This document shows positions 8,884-18,251 of a stretch of 51,975 nucleotides of DNA, piece by piece (the first letter of the stretch is position 1; every line of letters begins with the position of its first letter). The DNA lies in NCBI GenBank assembly GCA_902801375.1, contig CADCIB010000021.1, positions 16,504-68,478 of the forward strand, given 5' to 3'. Position numbers and translations under genes: made by a program. The notes beneath the pieces were generated by a model that was not told where the DNA came from, ran no database searches, and saw only the letters and a list, made by a program, of their open reading frames with translations. This DNA is from an uncultured Prevotellaceae bacterium. GTDB taxonomy: Bacteria; Bacteroidota; Bacteroidia; Bacteroidales; Bacteroidaceae.

Positions 8884-9014
8884 CGAGCCTGCCGTTGATA
8901 ATCGCTGAGCGCGTCGCAGATAATCTCTGAGCTCGTCGTAGATTATCTCTGAGCCTGTCGTTTGCTATCTGAGAGCGTGTCGTTGACTATTCGCAAGCGT
9001 GTCGTTTGGGGTTG
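8884..9014. repeat. Degenerate 22-base tandem repeat array A
   Basis: Six imperfect units of 20-24 bases run end to end, for example TGAGCGCGTCGCAGATAATC followed by TC, and TGAGCTCGTCGTAGATTATC followed by TC. The shared core is TGAGC, then GTCGT or GTCGC, then GATWATC, which is itself a palindrome. The array fills most of the gene-free stretch 8750-9106 between the GH20 terminator and the promoter of the DUF4468 gene. No open frame or known repeat family explains it. Confidence 0.75.
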
Positions 9015-9073
9015 CGGAGCAGGCTCATAGCGTTAAATATTGCTTAAACGGCGGTTTATCGGGAATAAATGCG

Positions 9074-9081
9074 TAATTTTG
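9074..9081 (+). promoter_or_regulatory. -7 promoter box of the DUF4468-porin run
   Basis: TAATTTTG matches TAnnTTTG, 25 bases before the start codon. The -33 element is degenerate; GTTTATC lies at about the right distance. Confidence 0.6.
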
Positions 9082-9106
9082 CAACCGATAAATAAAGATC
9101 CCGCAA

Positions 9107-9763
9107 ATGAGAAAGATTCTTTTCATAGTTTTGGGCACATGGCTTTCGTTGACGGCCATAGCCCAGAATGAATGGGAAATCCCCAATGCCCAGCCGCAGA
9201 AACCGGCTCCGACCAAGGTGGAGAAGCAAAAGCCGGTGGAGCAGAAGGACAATCCCGACGCTCCTTATCTGGCAGGTGCCGTGCCCGAGGTTGACGGCAT
9301 CGTGACGTGGAATCTCCACGTGGATGCACCCGGGAAGAACGCGCAAGAGCTCTACGACCGTATGATGGAGCACTTCGGCAAGCTGACCAGTGGCGAGAAC
9401 CAGTTGGAAGGCAGCTGTGTGTCGCTGGTGAACAAGCAGGAGCACATCATCGTGGTCAGTCTGCGCGAGTGGATGGTGTTCCGCTCGTCGCTGCTTTCGC
9501 TCGACCGCACCAAGTTCTTCTGCAAGATCGTGGCCACATGCAAGGACGGCGCTGTCGACGTGGTGTTCGACCGGCTGACCTATCGCTACGAAGAGGAGCG
9601 TTCGGAAGGCGGACAGCTGTATAAAGCCGAAGAGTGGATCAGCGACCGTGCCGCCCTGACCAAGAAAGGAAAGATGTACCGGGGCTGTGCCAAGTTTCGC
9701 CGTAAGACCGTCGATCGCATGAACGAGCTGATGGACGGCATTCGAGCTGCAATAGACAATTGA
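9107..9763 (+). CDS. Exported DUF4468 domain protein
   Basis: A 218-residue protein with a signal peptide (MRKILFIVLGTWLSLTAIAQ). A low-complexity Pro/Lys/Gln linker covers about residues 24-50, and a DUF4468-like alpha/beta domain spans about 60-170 (VDGIVTWNLHVDAPGK, YEEERSEGG). Members are common and abundant in Bacteroidales; their function is unknown. It is probably periplasmic or lipid-independent at the envelope. It is followed 11 bases later by a small membrane protein and then by a porin gene, which suggests an envelope role for the whole run. Confidence 0.75.
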   Translation: MRKILFIVLGTWLSLTAIAQNEWEIPNAQPQKPAPTKVEKQKPVEQKDNPDAPYLAGAVPEVDGIVTWNLHVDAPGKNAQELYDRMMEHFGKLTSGENQLEGSCVSLVNKQEHIIVVSLREWMVFRSSLLSLDRTKFFCKIVATCKDGAVDVVFDRLTYRYEEERSEGGQLYKAEEWISDRAALTKKGKMYRGCAKFRRKTVDRMNELMDGIRAAIDN

Positions 9764-9774
9764 AAATCATCGTT

Positions 9775-9957
9775 ATGGAGTTTTATAGTGAGAAACGCTT
9801 TCTGAAGATACGCCAATGGCTGAACATCCTCTTCATGATAGGGGCTGTGGTCGGCATGGTGATGTATTTCTATGGCAACCGCCAAGTGGGCTTCGTGGTG
9901 ATTGTTGCCGCTATGGTACTGAAGTTTGTAGAGTGTATTTTGCGACTGATCAAGTGA
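9775..9957 (+). CDS. Small two-helix membrane protein
   Basis: 60 residues from the ATG at 9775 (an in-frame TTG lies 15 bases earlier). Two hydrophobic helices cover about 17-35 (LNILFMIGAVVGMVMYF) and 41-57 (GFVVIVAAMVLKFVECI), joined by a short YGNRQ turn. Charged N- and C-termini suggest an inner-membrane hairpin. I do not recognise a family. Tight spacing between DUF4468 and the porin (11 and 35 bases) supports it as a real gene. Confidence 0.6.
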   Translation: MEFYSEKRFLKIRQWLNILFMIGAVVGMVMYFYGNRQVGFVVIVAAMVLKFVECILRLIK

Positions 9958-9992
9958 CAACAGACATTACGAAACACAACAATCGACTGTCG

Positions 9993-12320
9993 ATGAAGAG
10001 ACATCTACTGATATTCCTACTGATGCTGGTAGGTCTGGCAGGGGCATGGGCGCAGGAGTTCAACGAGCTGCGCGAAGACGGCACAATGACGCAACGTGGT
10101 GTTCGTGGCGACTCGCTTCGTGGCAATAATCAGGAGATTCCCAAGGGCTTGCGTGTGTGGACCGTCGACGAGCGCTTTGGCGACCGTACGCCTGCTGAGC
10201 CCGACACAATGGCGCACATGTTCATGAACTCCATTTTCACCAGCGGGCTGCGAGGGGAGTATAACACCACCGGCAACGTGGGTGCACCGCGCATCAACCG
10301 CATTTTCATCGACCGCGCTGGTGATGAGCAGTTTATGTTCACACAGCCCTACGACTACTTCATCACGCAGCCTGGCGACTTCCATTTCACCAACACCTAT
10401 TCGCCCATCACCAATCTCTCGTTCAATGAGTGTGGCGACAAGCAAGTGGGCGAGAACCACCTGAAGGCGCTCTTCGCCGTGAATGCCGGCAGACGGTTAG
10501 GCGCGGGCTTCAAGTTCGACTACATCTATGGGCGCGGCTACTATCAGAATCAGAATACGTCGCACTTCAACTACTCGCTGTGGACTTCTTATTTGGGCGA
10601 CCGTTATGAGGCCCATCTGCTCCTGTCGACCAACCATCAGAAAGTGGCCGAAAACGGTGGTGTCACCGACGACCGCTACGTGTCGCAGCCCGAGCTGTTC
10701 AACGATGATTTCCGCAACGACGAAATACCCGTGGCGCTCACAAGAAACTGGAACCGCAACGACAACCAGCACGTGTTCCTGACCCATCGCTACAGCCTGG
10801 GCTTCAACCGCAAGGTGCCTATGACCGAGGAGGAAATCAAAGCAAAGAAATTTGCATTGGAAGCCCAAAAGGATGCTGAGGCTCGCAAGGCCAAGCTCGA
10901 AGCCATGAAGAAGGCCAAGAAAGAAGGACGCGAGTGGGACGAGGAGGAGTATAAACGCCAGTTGAAAGAACAGGAGCAAGGGCGCTCGTCGGGCCGTCCG
11001 GACAATGCCGTAGTGGCAGGAAAAGAGCCTGCCGACTCGACATCCACAACGGGCGAACGCATCAAGGTGACAGGAAAGGCACAGGCCGACAGTCTGCTTG
11101 CCGCAGCAAAACAAGAAGAGGAAGCCGGCGAGTGGATGAAGAACGAGTTCGTGCCTGTGACCAGTTTCATCCATACCTTGAAGTTCGACAACAACAAAAG
11201 AATCTACCAGGCATATAACACGCCCGAAAACTACTATCTGAACACCTACAATACGGTGCAGAAATACGAGGGCGACAGCATCTACGACAAGTTCCGCCAC
11301 TACAACCTGAAAAATACTTTTGCCATTAGCCTGCTCGAAGGGTTCAACAAATGGGCCAAGGCTGGGTTGAAGGGGTTTGTCAGTTCCGACCTGCATCATT
11401 TCGAAATGCCCGATACAGCAGCCACGCCTTACCGATGGAACGAACACGACTTCACCGTGGGTGCGCAGCTCGTCAAGACCGAGGGCTCGCTGCTCCACTA
11501 CAATGCCACCTTCGAGTCGTGCGTGGCAGGCGTCAATTCCGGTGATATGACACTTGAAGTGGAGGGCGACCTGAACTTCAAGCTATTCCGCGACACCGTG
11601 ACGTTTGAGGCAGGCGGTAGTTTTATGCGTGTTTCTCCCATCTCCTACATGGAGAAATTCCACAGTCGTCACCTGTGGTGGGATAATGACAATATCGTTA
11701 AAGAAACCCGTACACAGCTGCAGGCAAGGCTCAGTTACGAGAAAACACGCACCAGCCTGCGCGTTTCGCTCGACAATCTGAAAAACTATACCTACTTCGC
11801 TTCGAAGTACGATAGCGGAGAGACCCGCACCAACCATAACATCGAGGTGAAGCAATGCGACGAGAACATCAGTCTGCTCACTCTGCAGTTAGGTCAGGAT
11901 TTCACGTTTGGACCGTTCAATTGGGAGAGTCTCGTCACCTATCAGAAGTGTAGCAAGCAGAGTGTGCTGCCCGTGCCGGAGTTGAATGTCTATTCCAATC
12001 TCTATCTGCGCTTCGTCGTTTCGAAGGTGCTGAAGATTGACCTTGGTGCCGATGTGCGATACTTTACTAAGTATGAGGCGCCGGAGTATAGTCCGTATAT
12101 CGGACAGTTTGCCGTGCAAGACAATGGCGAGAACAATGTCAAGGTGGGCAATCATCCCTTTATCAACGTCTATGCCAACATGTTCCTGAAGCACACCCGC
12201 TTCTTCGTGATGATGAGTCACGTGAACGGCAGTGGAGGAAACGACCGCTTCACCCTTCCGCACTATCCCATGAACGGCAACATCCTGCGACTGGGCGTGT
12301 CGTGGAATTTCTTCAATTAA
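9993..12320 (+). CDS. Putative outer-membrane porin (Porin_10-like)
   Basis: 775 residues from the ATG at 9993, chosen because it opens a signal peptide (MKRHLLIFLLMLVGLAGAWA). An upstream extension of the frame has no signal and overlaps the preceding gene. The N-terminal part contains FTQPYDYFITQPGDFHFTNT and YSPITNLSF, typical of the Bacteroidota putative-porin family. The rest alternates aromatic beta strands ending in a Phe-rich C-terminus (LRLGVSWNFF), as barrels do. A charged, Lys/Glu/Ala-rich insertion of about 110 residues (about 276-387) interrupts the barrel. Transport substrate is unknown. Confidence 0.75.
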   Translation: MKRHLLIFLLMLVGLAGAWAQEFNELREDGTMTQRGVRGDSLRGNNQEIPKGLRVWTVDERFGDRTPAEPDTMAHMFMNSIFTSGLRGEYNTTGNVGAPRINRIFIDRAGDEQFMFTQPYDYFITQPGDFHFTNTYSPITNLSFNECGDKQVGENHLKALFAVNAGRRLGAGFKFDYIYGRGYYQNQNTSHFNYSLWTSYLGDRYEAHLLLSTNHQKVAENGGVTDDRYVSQPELFNDDFRNDEIPVALTRNWNRNDNQHVFLTHRYSLGFNRKVPMTEEEIKAKKFALEAQKDAEARKAKLEAMKKAKKEGREWDEEEYKRQLKEQEQGRSSGRPDNAVVAGKEPADSTSTTGERIKVTGKAQADSLLAAAKQEEEAGEWMKNEFVPVTSFIHTLKFDNNKRIYQAYNTPENYYLNTYNTVQKYEGDSIYDKFRHYNLKNTFAISLLEGFNKWAKAGLKGFVSSDLHHFEMPDTAATPYRWNEHDFTVGAQLVKTEGSLLHYNATFESCVAGVNSGDMTLEVEGDLNFKLFRDTVTFEAGGSFMRVSPISYMEKFHSRHLWWDNDNIVKETRTQLQARLSYEKTRTSLRVSLDNLKNYTYFASKYDSGETRTNHNIEVKQCDENISLLTLQLGQDFTFGPFNWESLVTYQKCSKQSVLPVPELNVYSNLYLRFVVSKVLKIDLGADVRYFTKYEAPEYSPYIGQFAVQDNGENNVKVGNHPFINVYANMFLKHTRFFVMMSHVNGSGGNDRFTLPHYPMNGNILRLGVSWNFFN

Positions 12321-12351
12321 TGATGACGTCATAACGAAAAATTGTAAAAGC

Positions 12352-13599
12352 GTGAATTTCTCATTATTCATAGCAAGGAGGATCTATAACCATCAGGGCG
12401 ACCGCCACCGCGTGAGCCGTCCTGCCGTGAAAATAGCAACATTGGGCGTGGCCATCGGTCTGGCCGTGATGCTCATCTCCGTGAGTGTGGTGCTGGGCTT
12501 CAAACACACCATCCGCGACAAGGTGGTGGGCTTCGGAAACCATATCACAGTGGGTAATTTCCAAACCGTTCACGGCGGAGAGAATGTCCCCATCATCATG
12601 GGCGACAGCATGCTGAATGTGTTGCGCAAGACCTGGGGCGTGAAGCATGTGCAGCGCTATGCGATGACACAAGGCATCCTGAAAACCGACGACAATTTCC
12701 TTGGCGTGTCGTTCAAGGGAATTGCCCAGGAATACGACACTACTTTCATTCACCAGAACCTTGTGGAAGGCTCATTGCCCTCGTTCTCCGACGAGAGTAG
12801 CAAGCAGAAGATCGTGATTTCCAAGATGATTGCCGACCAGCTCGGATTGCATGCCGGCGACCGCGTGTTTGCCTATTTCATCAACGACAACGATGTGCGC
12901 ACGCGTCGTTACACCATTGCCGGCATCTATCAGACCAACCTGACGATGTTCGACAAGATAACCGTCTTCACCGATCTCTATTCCGCTGTGCGCCTGAATG
13001 CGTGGGAACCTGAACAGGTGACCGGCGCGGAGTTGATGCTCGACGACTTCCGGCAGACCGATGAGGTGGAAGATATCTTGGTGGCGAAGGTAAATAGAAC
13101 GACCGACAGCAACGGTGAGACTTATTCCTCGGCCACCATCCGCAACCTCTTTCCGCAGATTTTCTCCTGGCTCGACCTGCTCGACCTCAACGTATGGATT
13201 ATCCTCGCGTTGATGATTTGTGTGGCAGGCTTTACCACCATCAGCGGGCTGCTCATCATCATTCTTGAGCGCACCAACATGATCGGCTTGCTGAAAGCCC
13301 TCGGTGCGCGGAATACAACTGTGCGCCACACCTTCCTTTGGTTTGCGGTGTTCATCATCGGCAAGGGAATGCTCATCGGCAACATCATCGGCATCGGCTT
13401 CATCCTCCTGCAGCATTGGTTCGGATTGGTGAAGCTCGACCCTTCCACTTATTATGTCAGCACCGTTCCCGTGGAGGTGAACATCCCCATCTTCATCCTC
13501 ATCAATGTGGTGACGCTGCTCGTGAGTGTCTTCGTGTTGATAGCGCCCAGCTACATCATCTCGAGAATCCACCCCGCCAAGTCTATGCGCTACGAGTGA
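12352..13599 (+). CDS. LolC/LolE-like lipoprotein-releasing ABC transporter permease
   Basis: 415-residue inner-membrane permease with a GTG start 31 bases after the porin stop. The N-terminus MNFSLFIARRIY is typical of LolC/E proteins. One membrane span (about 30-50) is followed by a large periplasmic MacB-like domain (about 55-260). Three C-terminal spans of FtsX type follow (about 275-305, 325-350, 375-400), with the coupling region ERTNMIGLLKALGA. In the family it works with a LolD ATPase to move lipoproteins from the inner membrane to LolA. No ATPase gene is adjacent, so the partner is encoded elsewhere. Confidence 0.85.
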   Translation: MNFSLFIARRIYNHQGDRHRVSRPAVKIATLGVAIGLAVMLISVSVVLGFKHTIRDKVVGFGNHITVGNFQTVHGGENVPIIMGDSMLNVLRKTWGVKHVQRYAMTQGILKTDDNFLGVSFKGIAQEYDTTFIHQNLVEGSLPSFSDESSKQKIVISKMIADQLGLHAGDRVFAYFINDNDVRTRRYTIAGIYQTNLTMFDKITVFTDLYSAVRLNAWEPEQVTGAELMLDDFRQTDEVEDILVAKVNRTTDSNGETYSSATIRNLFPQIFSWLDLLDLNVWIILALMICVAGFTTISGLLIIILERTNMIGLLKALGARNTTVRHTFLWFAVFIIGKGMLIGNIIGIGFILLQHWFGLVKLDPSTYYVSTVPVEVNIPIFILINVVTLLVSVFVLIAPSYIISRIHPAKSMRYE

Positions 13600-13778
13600 T
13601 TGTAAAGTCTCCAATGGATGGCTTGCCGATAGGGTTGATGGTCCTCTTTTGCCGGAGTGCTTATATGGGTAACGTGGGAAACAAAGGATAATAACCTGTT
13701 CGATAAATCTAAATAGTTGTGCGATTTTTCTAAATTAAAAGAAATATTATATCTAAACTGCAAATAATGCACATTTTT

Positions 13779-13810
13779 TTTGGAATTGTGCAGAAAACAA
13801 CTTACCTTTG
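13779..13810 (+). promoter_or_regulatory. Bacteroidales promoter of the acyl-CoA ligase gene
   Basis: TTTG at 13779-13782, 20 bases, then TACCTTTG at 13803-13810: a near-perfect consensus. It lies inside the longer open frame beginning at 13780, which rules that start out and supports the ATG at 13834. Confidence 0.85.
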
Positions 13811-13833
13811 CACAGTATTTTGAAAAATGTGCA

Positions 13834-15501
13834 ATGGAGAATATACCAAGCTTCAATTCGATAATTGAACAATCGATTATCAATTTCTGGGATCGCGATG
13901 CGCTGACCGACTATAAGGGAGCAACGCTGCAATACAACGACGTGGCCCGGAAAATAGAGAAACTACATATCCTATTCGAGAATAGTGGAGTGGAGCAGGG
14001 CGACAAGATAGCGCTTTGTGGACGAAACAGCGCCAACTGGGCGGTGGCATTCCTGGCCACACTGACCTACGGCGCTGTTGCTGTACCCATCCTGCATGAG
14101 TTTACTGCCGATCAGGTGTATAACATTGTGAACCATAGTGACGCGAAACTGCTCTTCGTGGGCGACGTGGTGGCAACGACCATCGACGCTACCAAGATGC
14201 CACAGTTGGAGGGAATCATCTATATACCTGACTATTCATTGGTGGTGTCGCGCACAGACAAACTGACCTACGCCCGCGAACACTTGAATGAACTCTATGG
14301 GCGTAAGTATCCCAAGTATTTCCGGAAAGAGCATGTGCATTACTATCGGGAGCAGAGTCCCGAAGAGTTGGCACTCATCAACTATACCAGTGGTACGACA
14401 GGCTTCTCCAAGGGTGTGATGTTGCCTTATCGTGCCCTATGGAGCAACTATGATTTTGCCGTCCAGGTGTTGGGCAAGCAACTGAAAGCTGGTGACAACA
14501 CGCTGAGCATCCTGCCCATGGCCCACATGTATGGCATGGCCTTCGAGTTTATCTTTGAATTCCTGCACGGCTGTCATGTGTTCTATCTCACCCGACTGCC
14601 GTCGCCGGCTATCATTGCTCAGGCTTTTGCCGATGTCAAACCGGCCATCATTATTTCTGTGCCGTTGGTCATCGAAAAGATTGTCAAGAAGAAGGTTCTT
14701 CCCAAGCTGCAGAATCCGCGCATGCGCATCCTGCTCAATATGCCCATTGTCAACAAGAAAGTGAAGCAAGCCATCTTTGAACAGGTCTACCGTTCGTTTG
14801 GTGGAAATCTTTATGAGATTATCGTCGGAGGTGCTGCCTTCAATCAGGAGGTGGAGGCTTTCATGCGGAGCATAGATTTCCCCATCACCGTGGGCTATGG
14901 CGCAACGGAGTGTGCCCCCATCATCACCTATAGCGACTACCAGTCGTTTGCACCCGGCAGTTGCGGACGAGCAGTATGCCACATGGAGGTGAAGATCAAC
15001 AGTTCCGATCCGGAGAACGTGCCTGGCGAAATCATGGCAAGGGGCTTGAACGTGATGTTGGGCTACTACAAGAACGAGGAAGCCACCCGCGAGACCATTG
15101 ATAATGAAGGTTGGTATCACACTGGCGACCTCGGAACGATGGACCATCTGGGCAATGTCTACATCAAGGGACGCTCGAAAAACATGCTGCTTGGAGCCAG
15201 CGGACAGAACATCTATCCCGAAGAGATAGAAGACAAACTCAACTCCATGCCTCTCGTCAGCGAGTGTATTGTGGTTCAGAAGGAAGACAAACTCGTGGCA
15301 CTGGTGCATCCTGACTACGACGAGGCCAAGAGTCTTGGTCTGAACAACGAAGACTTGGAGAAGGTCATGGAGCAGAACCGGCAGGAACTCAACAATACGC
15401 AGCCTGCCTATTGCAAGATTACGCAGATTAAACTCCATGAAGAAGAGTTCGCCAAGACTCCAAAGAAGAGCATTAAGCGATTCCTCTATCAGGATGTTTA
15501 A
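13834..15501 (+). CDS. AMP-binding long-chain acyl-CoA ligase
   Basis: ANL-superfamily enzyme that activates a carboxylic acid through an acyl-adenylate and probably transfers it to CoA. Motifs in order: the P-loop-like INYTSGTTGFSKG (about 185-197), YGATECAPIITY (A5), GWYHTGDLG (A7) and IKGRSKNMLLGASGQN (A8 hinge). The C-terminal catalytic Lys region is KTPKKSIKRFLY. At 555 residues it fits FadD-like proteins. No membrane span is visible. The start is set by the promoter, which leaves a 23-base leader. It is a single-gene unit followed by a terminator. The acid substrate is inferred only. Confidence 0.88.
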   Translation: MENIPSFNSIIEQSIINFWDRDALTDYKGATLQYNDVARKIEKLHILFENSGVEQGDKIALCGRNSANWAVAFLATLTYGAVAVPILHEFTADQVYNIVNHSDAKLLFVGDVVATTIDATKMPQLEGIIYIPDYSLVVSRTDKLTYAREHLNELYGRKYPKYFRKEHVHYYREQSPEELALINYTSGTTGFSKGVMLPYRALWSNYDFAVQVLGKQLKAGDNTLSILPMAHMYGMAFEFIFEFLHGCHVFYLTRLPSPAIIAQAFADVKPAIIISVPLVIEKIVKKKVLPKLQNPRMRILLNMPIVNKKVKQAIFEQVYRSFGGNLYEIIVGGAAFNQEVEAFMRSIDFPITVGYGATECAPIITYSDYQSFAPGSCGRAVCHMEVKINSSDPENVPGEIMARGLNVMLGYYKNEEATRETIDNEGWYHTGDLGTMDHLGNVYIKGRSKNMLLGASGQNIYPEEIEDKLNSMPLVSECIVVQKEDKLVALVHPDYDEAKSLGLNNEDLEKVMEQNRQELNNTQPAYCKITQIKLHEEEFAKTPKKSIKRFLYQDV

Positions 15502-15540
15502 AAACGACTTACGTATTAGGGTATAAACGATGACATCATG

Positions 15541-15580
15541 AATGCCGCAAGCCAAAAATGATTTGCGGCATTTGTTATTG
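15541..15580 (+). terminator. Intrinsic terminator after the acyl-CoA ligase
   Basis: Arms AATGCCGCAA (15541-15550) and TTGCGGCATT (15563-15572) form a 10-base stem followed by TGTTATTGTTG. Confidence 0.8.
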
Positions 15581-15621
15581 TTGTTTGCGGCAGGTCTTTG
15601 ACGGCTTGCTGTAAAAGGGGT

Positions 15622-16215
15622 TTACAACAATGCGGTGGAGCGGACACGGCTTAACGTCTCTGGTGTCATCTGCAAATAGCTGGCGATGTGCACCAACGGA
15701 GCACGCAGCACCACTTGTGGCATTTGGCGCGTCAAGCGTCGATAGCGATTCTCGGCAGACTCAAAGCGCAACAGGTCGGCATGGACTTGTGAGATGATAA
15801 GCGATTCTTCAAGAATCTTACGGTAAAGTATCTGGATATTCACATTGTGCAAAGCCACTTGTTCAAGATGGGTCTTGGGCAACTCGTAAAGCTGTGTGTT
15901 CTCAAGCGCTTCAATCTGCAGGTAAGTGGGTTCTTCCTTGAACAGGCTTTCAATACACATGACAATGTTGCCATCGACGGCAAGATACTCAGTCACCTCT
16001 TTCCCGTTCTTGAAATAGAACTGCCTGAGCAGTCCACGGTGAATATAAATGATGCTCTGGCACAAGTCGCCTTCCTTGAGGATGAGTGTTCCCTTCGGGT
16101 ATTTCCTGGGTACAAGGACACTTTCGAGAATGTCCAGTTCGTCGTGTGTCATCGTGCTATATCGCCGGGCAAGCTCCCGCGCGATGTCTCTTGTGGTAAC
16201 ACTTTCTTCTTTCAT
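15622..16215 (-). CDS. Crp/Fnr-family transcriptional regulator
   Basis: 197 residues. A cyclic-nucleotide-binding-like beta roll covers about 25-125 (GTLILKEGD, IYIHRGLLRQFY, NIVMCIESLF), followed by a C-terminal winged helix with HIASYLQMTPETLSRVRS as recognition helix. There is no Cys cluster for an iron-sulfur centre, so it is not an oxygen sensor of the FNR type. The effector is unknown. Such short Bacteroidota proteins often control nearby or redox genes, but no target is visible here. It lies 57 bases downstream of lepA on the same strand. A strong Shine-Dalgarno site precedes it. Confidence 0.82.
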   Translation of the reverse strand: MKEESVTTRDIARELARRYSTMTHDELDILESVLVPRKYPKGTLILKEGDLCQSIIYIHRGLLRQFYFKNGKEVTEYLAVDGNIVMCIESLFKEEPTYLQIEALENTQLYELPKTHLEQVALHNVNIQILYRKILEESLIISQVHADLLRFESAENRYRRLTRQMPQVVLRAPLVHIASYLQMTPETLSRVRSTALL

Positions 16216-16229
16216 AATTCCTCCTTTTT
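16216..16229 (-). promoter_or_regulatory. Strong ribosome binding site of the Crp/Fnr gene
   Basis: On the minus strand AAAAAGGAGG lies 4 bases before the ATG. AGGAGG-type sites are rare in Bacteroidota, whose ribosomes use them little. Confidence 0.6.
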
Positions 16230-16272
16230 GTTGATGTTCTTGTTACTTTAATGGCCCTTGGCGTGTCATGTG

Positions 16273-18054
16273 CTAATCGAGCTTAAGCACAGCCAAGAAT
16301 GCCTTCTGCGGAACCTCCACGTTGCCAATTTGTTTCATGCGTTTCTTTCCGCGCTTTTGTTTCTCCAGCAGCTTGCGTTTACGACTCACGTCGCCACCGT
16401 AACACTTCGCTGTCACGTCCTTACGCACCTGCTTCACCGTTTCGCGTGCAATGATTTTCGCTCCGATGGCTGCCTGGATGGCAATGTCGAACTGTTGGCG
16501 CGGTATCAGTTCTTTCAGTTTTTCACACATACGACGTCCGAACGCTACGGCATTGTCCTGATGGGTCAGCGTGGAAAGTGCATCGACTGGCTCGCCGTTG
16601 AGCAGGATATCCAGTTTGATGAGCTTCGACGGGCGGTAGCAGTCGATGTGGTAGTCGAACGAGGCGTAGCCCTTCGAGATGCTCTTCAGCTTGTCGTAGA
16701 AGTCGATGACAATCTCGCCAAGCGGCAGCATGAAATGCAGTTCCACGCGATTGCCGCTGACATACTCCTGTTTGATCAGTTCACCGCGCTTGTCAAGACA
16801 TAGCTTCATGATGGGGCCGATGTAGTCGCTTGCCGTGATGATGGAGGCTCGGATGTAGGGTTCCTCGATATGGTCGATCATCGTCTGGTCGGGCAGTCCT
16901 GATGGATTGTGTACTTCCTTCTCCTCGCCCTGCTTGGTGTAGACCATATACGACACGTTGGGCACCGTCGTGATGACGTCCATGTCGAATTCGCGGTCGA
17001 GGCGTTCCTGCACAATCTCCATGTGGAGCAAGCCGAGGAAACCGCATCGGAATCCGAATCCCAGAGCCACCGACGACTCGGGTGTGAAGGTGAGCGAGGC
17101 ATCGTTCAGCTGCAGTTTCTCCAACGAGGCACGCAGGTTCTCGTAGTCAGTAGGGTCGATGGGGTAGACACCGGCAAACACCATGGGTTTCACCTCTTGG
17201 AATCCCTCGATGGCTTTGTCGCAAGGGCGTCCGGTCAGTGTGATAGTATCGCCCACCTTCACCTCTTTCGAGTTCTTGATGCCGGTGATGATATAGCCCA
17301 CGTCGCCTGTTCCCAGTTCCTTCCGGGGTATCATGTCCATCTTCAGAACGCCCACCTCGTCGGCATCATATTCCATGCCTGTGTTGAAGAACTTCACCTT
17401 GTCGCCTTTGTGGATGGTGCCATTCACAATCTTGAAATAGGCAATGATGCCGCGGAAAGAATTGAACACCGAGTCGAAGATCAATGCCTGCAATGGTGCT
17501 TCTGGATTGCCCTTCGGAGCGGGTATGCGCTCCACCACAGCGTTCAGTACATCTTCCACGCCTTCGCCTGTCTTGCCAGAGGCACGGATTATCTCCTTGC
17601 GGTCGCATCCCAAGAGCTCCACAATCTCGTCTTCCACCTCGTCGGGCATGGCGCTGGGCATGTCTATCTTGTTGATCACGGGAATGATTTCCAGGTCGTT
17701 GTCGATGGCCATGTACAGGTTGGAGATGGTCTGAGCCTGAACGCCTTGCGTGGCATCGACCACGAGCAGTGCCCCTTCGCAGGCAGCAATGCTGCGGCTC
17801 ACCTCATAGGAAAAGTCCACATGCCCCGGAGTGTCTATCAGGTTGAGGATGTACTTCTGTCCGTCCTTCTCATATTCCATTTGGATGGCGTGGCTCTTGA
17901 TGGTGATGCCGCGCTCGCGTTCCAAGTCCATGTCGTCCAACATCTGACCTTCCGTGATTTGGATGGTCTTCGTGAATTCCAACAGGCGGTCGGCCAAGGT
18001 AGACTTACCGTGGTCGATATGGGCGATGATGCAGAAGTTCCTGATATGTTGCAT
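16273..18054 (-). CDS. lepA: Elongation factor 4 (ribosomal back-translocase)
   Basis: Translational GTPase acting on the ribosome. The G1 motif AHIDHGKST (about 10-18), the G2 region [19 protein letters not shown] (G3) and NKIDMPSA (G4) are all present. The C-terminal EF4 domain has [14 protein letters not shown] and [19 protein letters not shown] near the end. The 593 residues match the family. It has its own promoter 22 bases upstream of the ATG and probably leads the transcript that ends in the Crp/Fnr gene. Confidence 0.97.
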   Translation of the reverse strand: MQHIRNFCIIAHIDHGKSTLADRLLEFTKTIQITEGQMLDDMDLERERGITIKSHAIQMEYEKDGQKYILNLIDTPGHVDFSYEVSRSIAACEGALLVVDATQGVQAQTISNLYMAIDNDLEIIPVINKIDMPSAMPDEVEDEIVELLGCDRKEIIRASGKTGEGVEDVLNAVVERIPAPKGNPEAPLQALIFDSVFNSFRGIIAYFKIVNGTIHKGDKVKFFNTGMEYDADEVGVLKMDMIPRKELGTGDVGYIITGIKNSKEVKVGDTITLTGRPCDKAIEGFQEVKPMVFAGVYPIDPTDYENLRASLEKLQLNDASLTFTPESSVALGFGFRCGFLGLLHMEIVQERLDREFDMDVITTVPNVSYMVYTKQGEEKEVHNPSGLPDQTMIDHIEEPYIRASIITASDYIGPIMKLCLDKRGELIKQEYVSGNRVELHFMLPLGEIVIDFYDKLKSISKGYASFDYHIDCYRPSKLIKLDILLNGEPVDALSTLTHQDNAVAFGRRMCEKLKELIPRQQFDIAIQAAIGAKIIARETVKQVRKDVTAKCYGGDVSRKRKLLEKQKRGKKRMKQIGNVEVPQKAFLAVLKLD

Positions 18055-18076
18055 GTGCTATTTTTCTTTTTGTATG

Positions 18077-18107
18077 CAAAGGTACTCAAAACGAATGGCA
18101 GTGCAAA
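18077..18107 (-). promoter_or_regulatory. Bacteroidales promoter of lepA
   Basis: Minus strand: TTTG (plus 18104-18107), 19 bases, TACCTTTG (18077-18084). The leader to the lepA ATG is about 20 bases. Confidence 0.8.
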
Positions 18108-18212
18108 AGATTCACCTTAACATTTATATTTTTTTTGCTATAGTCATTCTGCAGAAGGCGCGATTGTCCTGATGGGTGTTGGTGTGAAAAAACAGCAAGA
18201 ATGTGCTGAATA

Positions 18213-18244
18213 TTTGGTGGTTTGGAAGAAATGTCGTAACTTTG
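18213..18244 (+). promoter_or_regulatory. Promoter of miaA abutting its start codon
   Basis: TTTG (18213-18216), 20 bases, TAACTTTG (18237-18244). Only 7 bases separate the box from the ATG at 18252, so transcription should begin at or next to the start codon. Confidence 0.75.
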
Positions 18245-18251
18245 CCGCACA

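Noticed and set aside
8884-9014. Array A as part of an extended DUF4468 coding region
   Set aside because: The region has stops in all plus frames and lies upstream of a clear promoter box.
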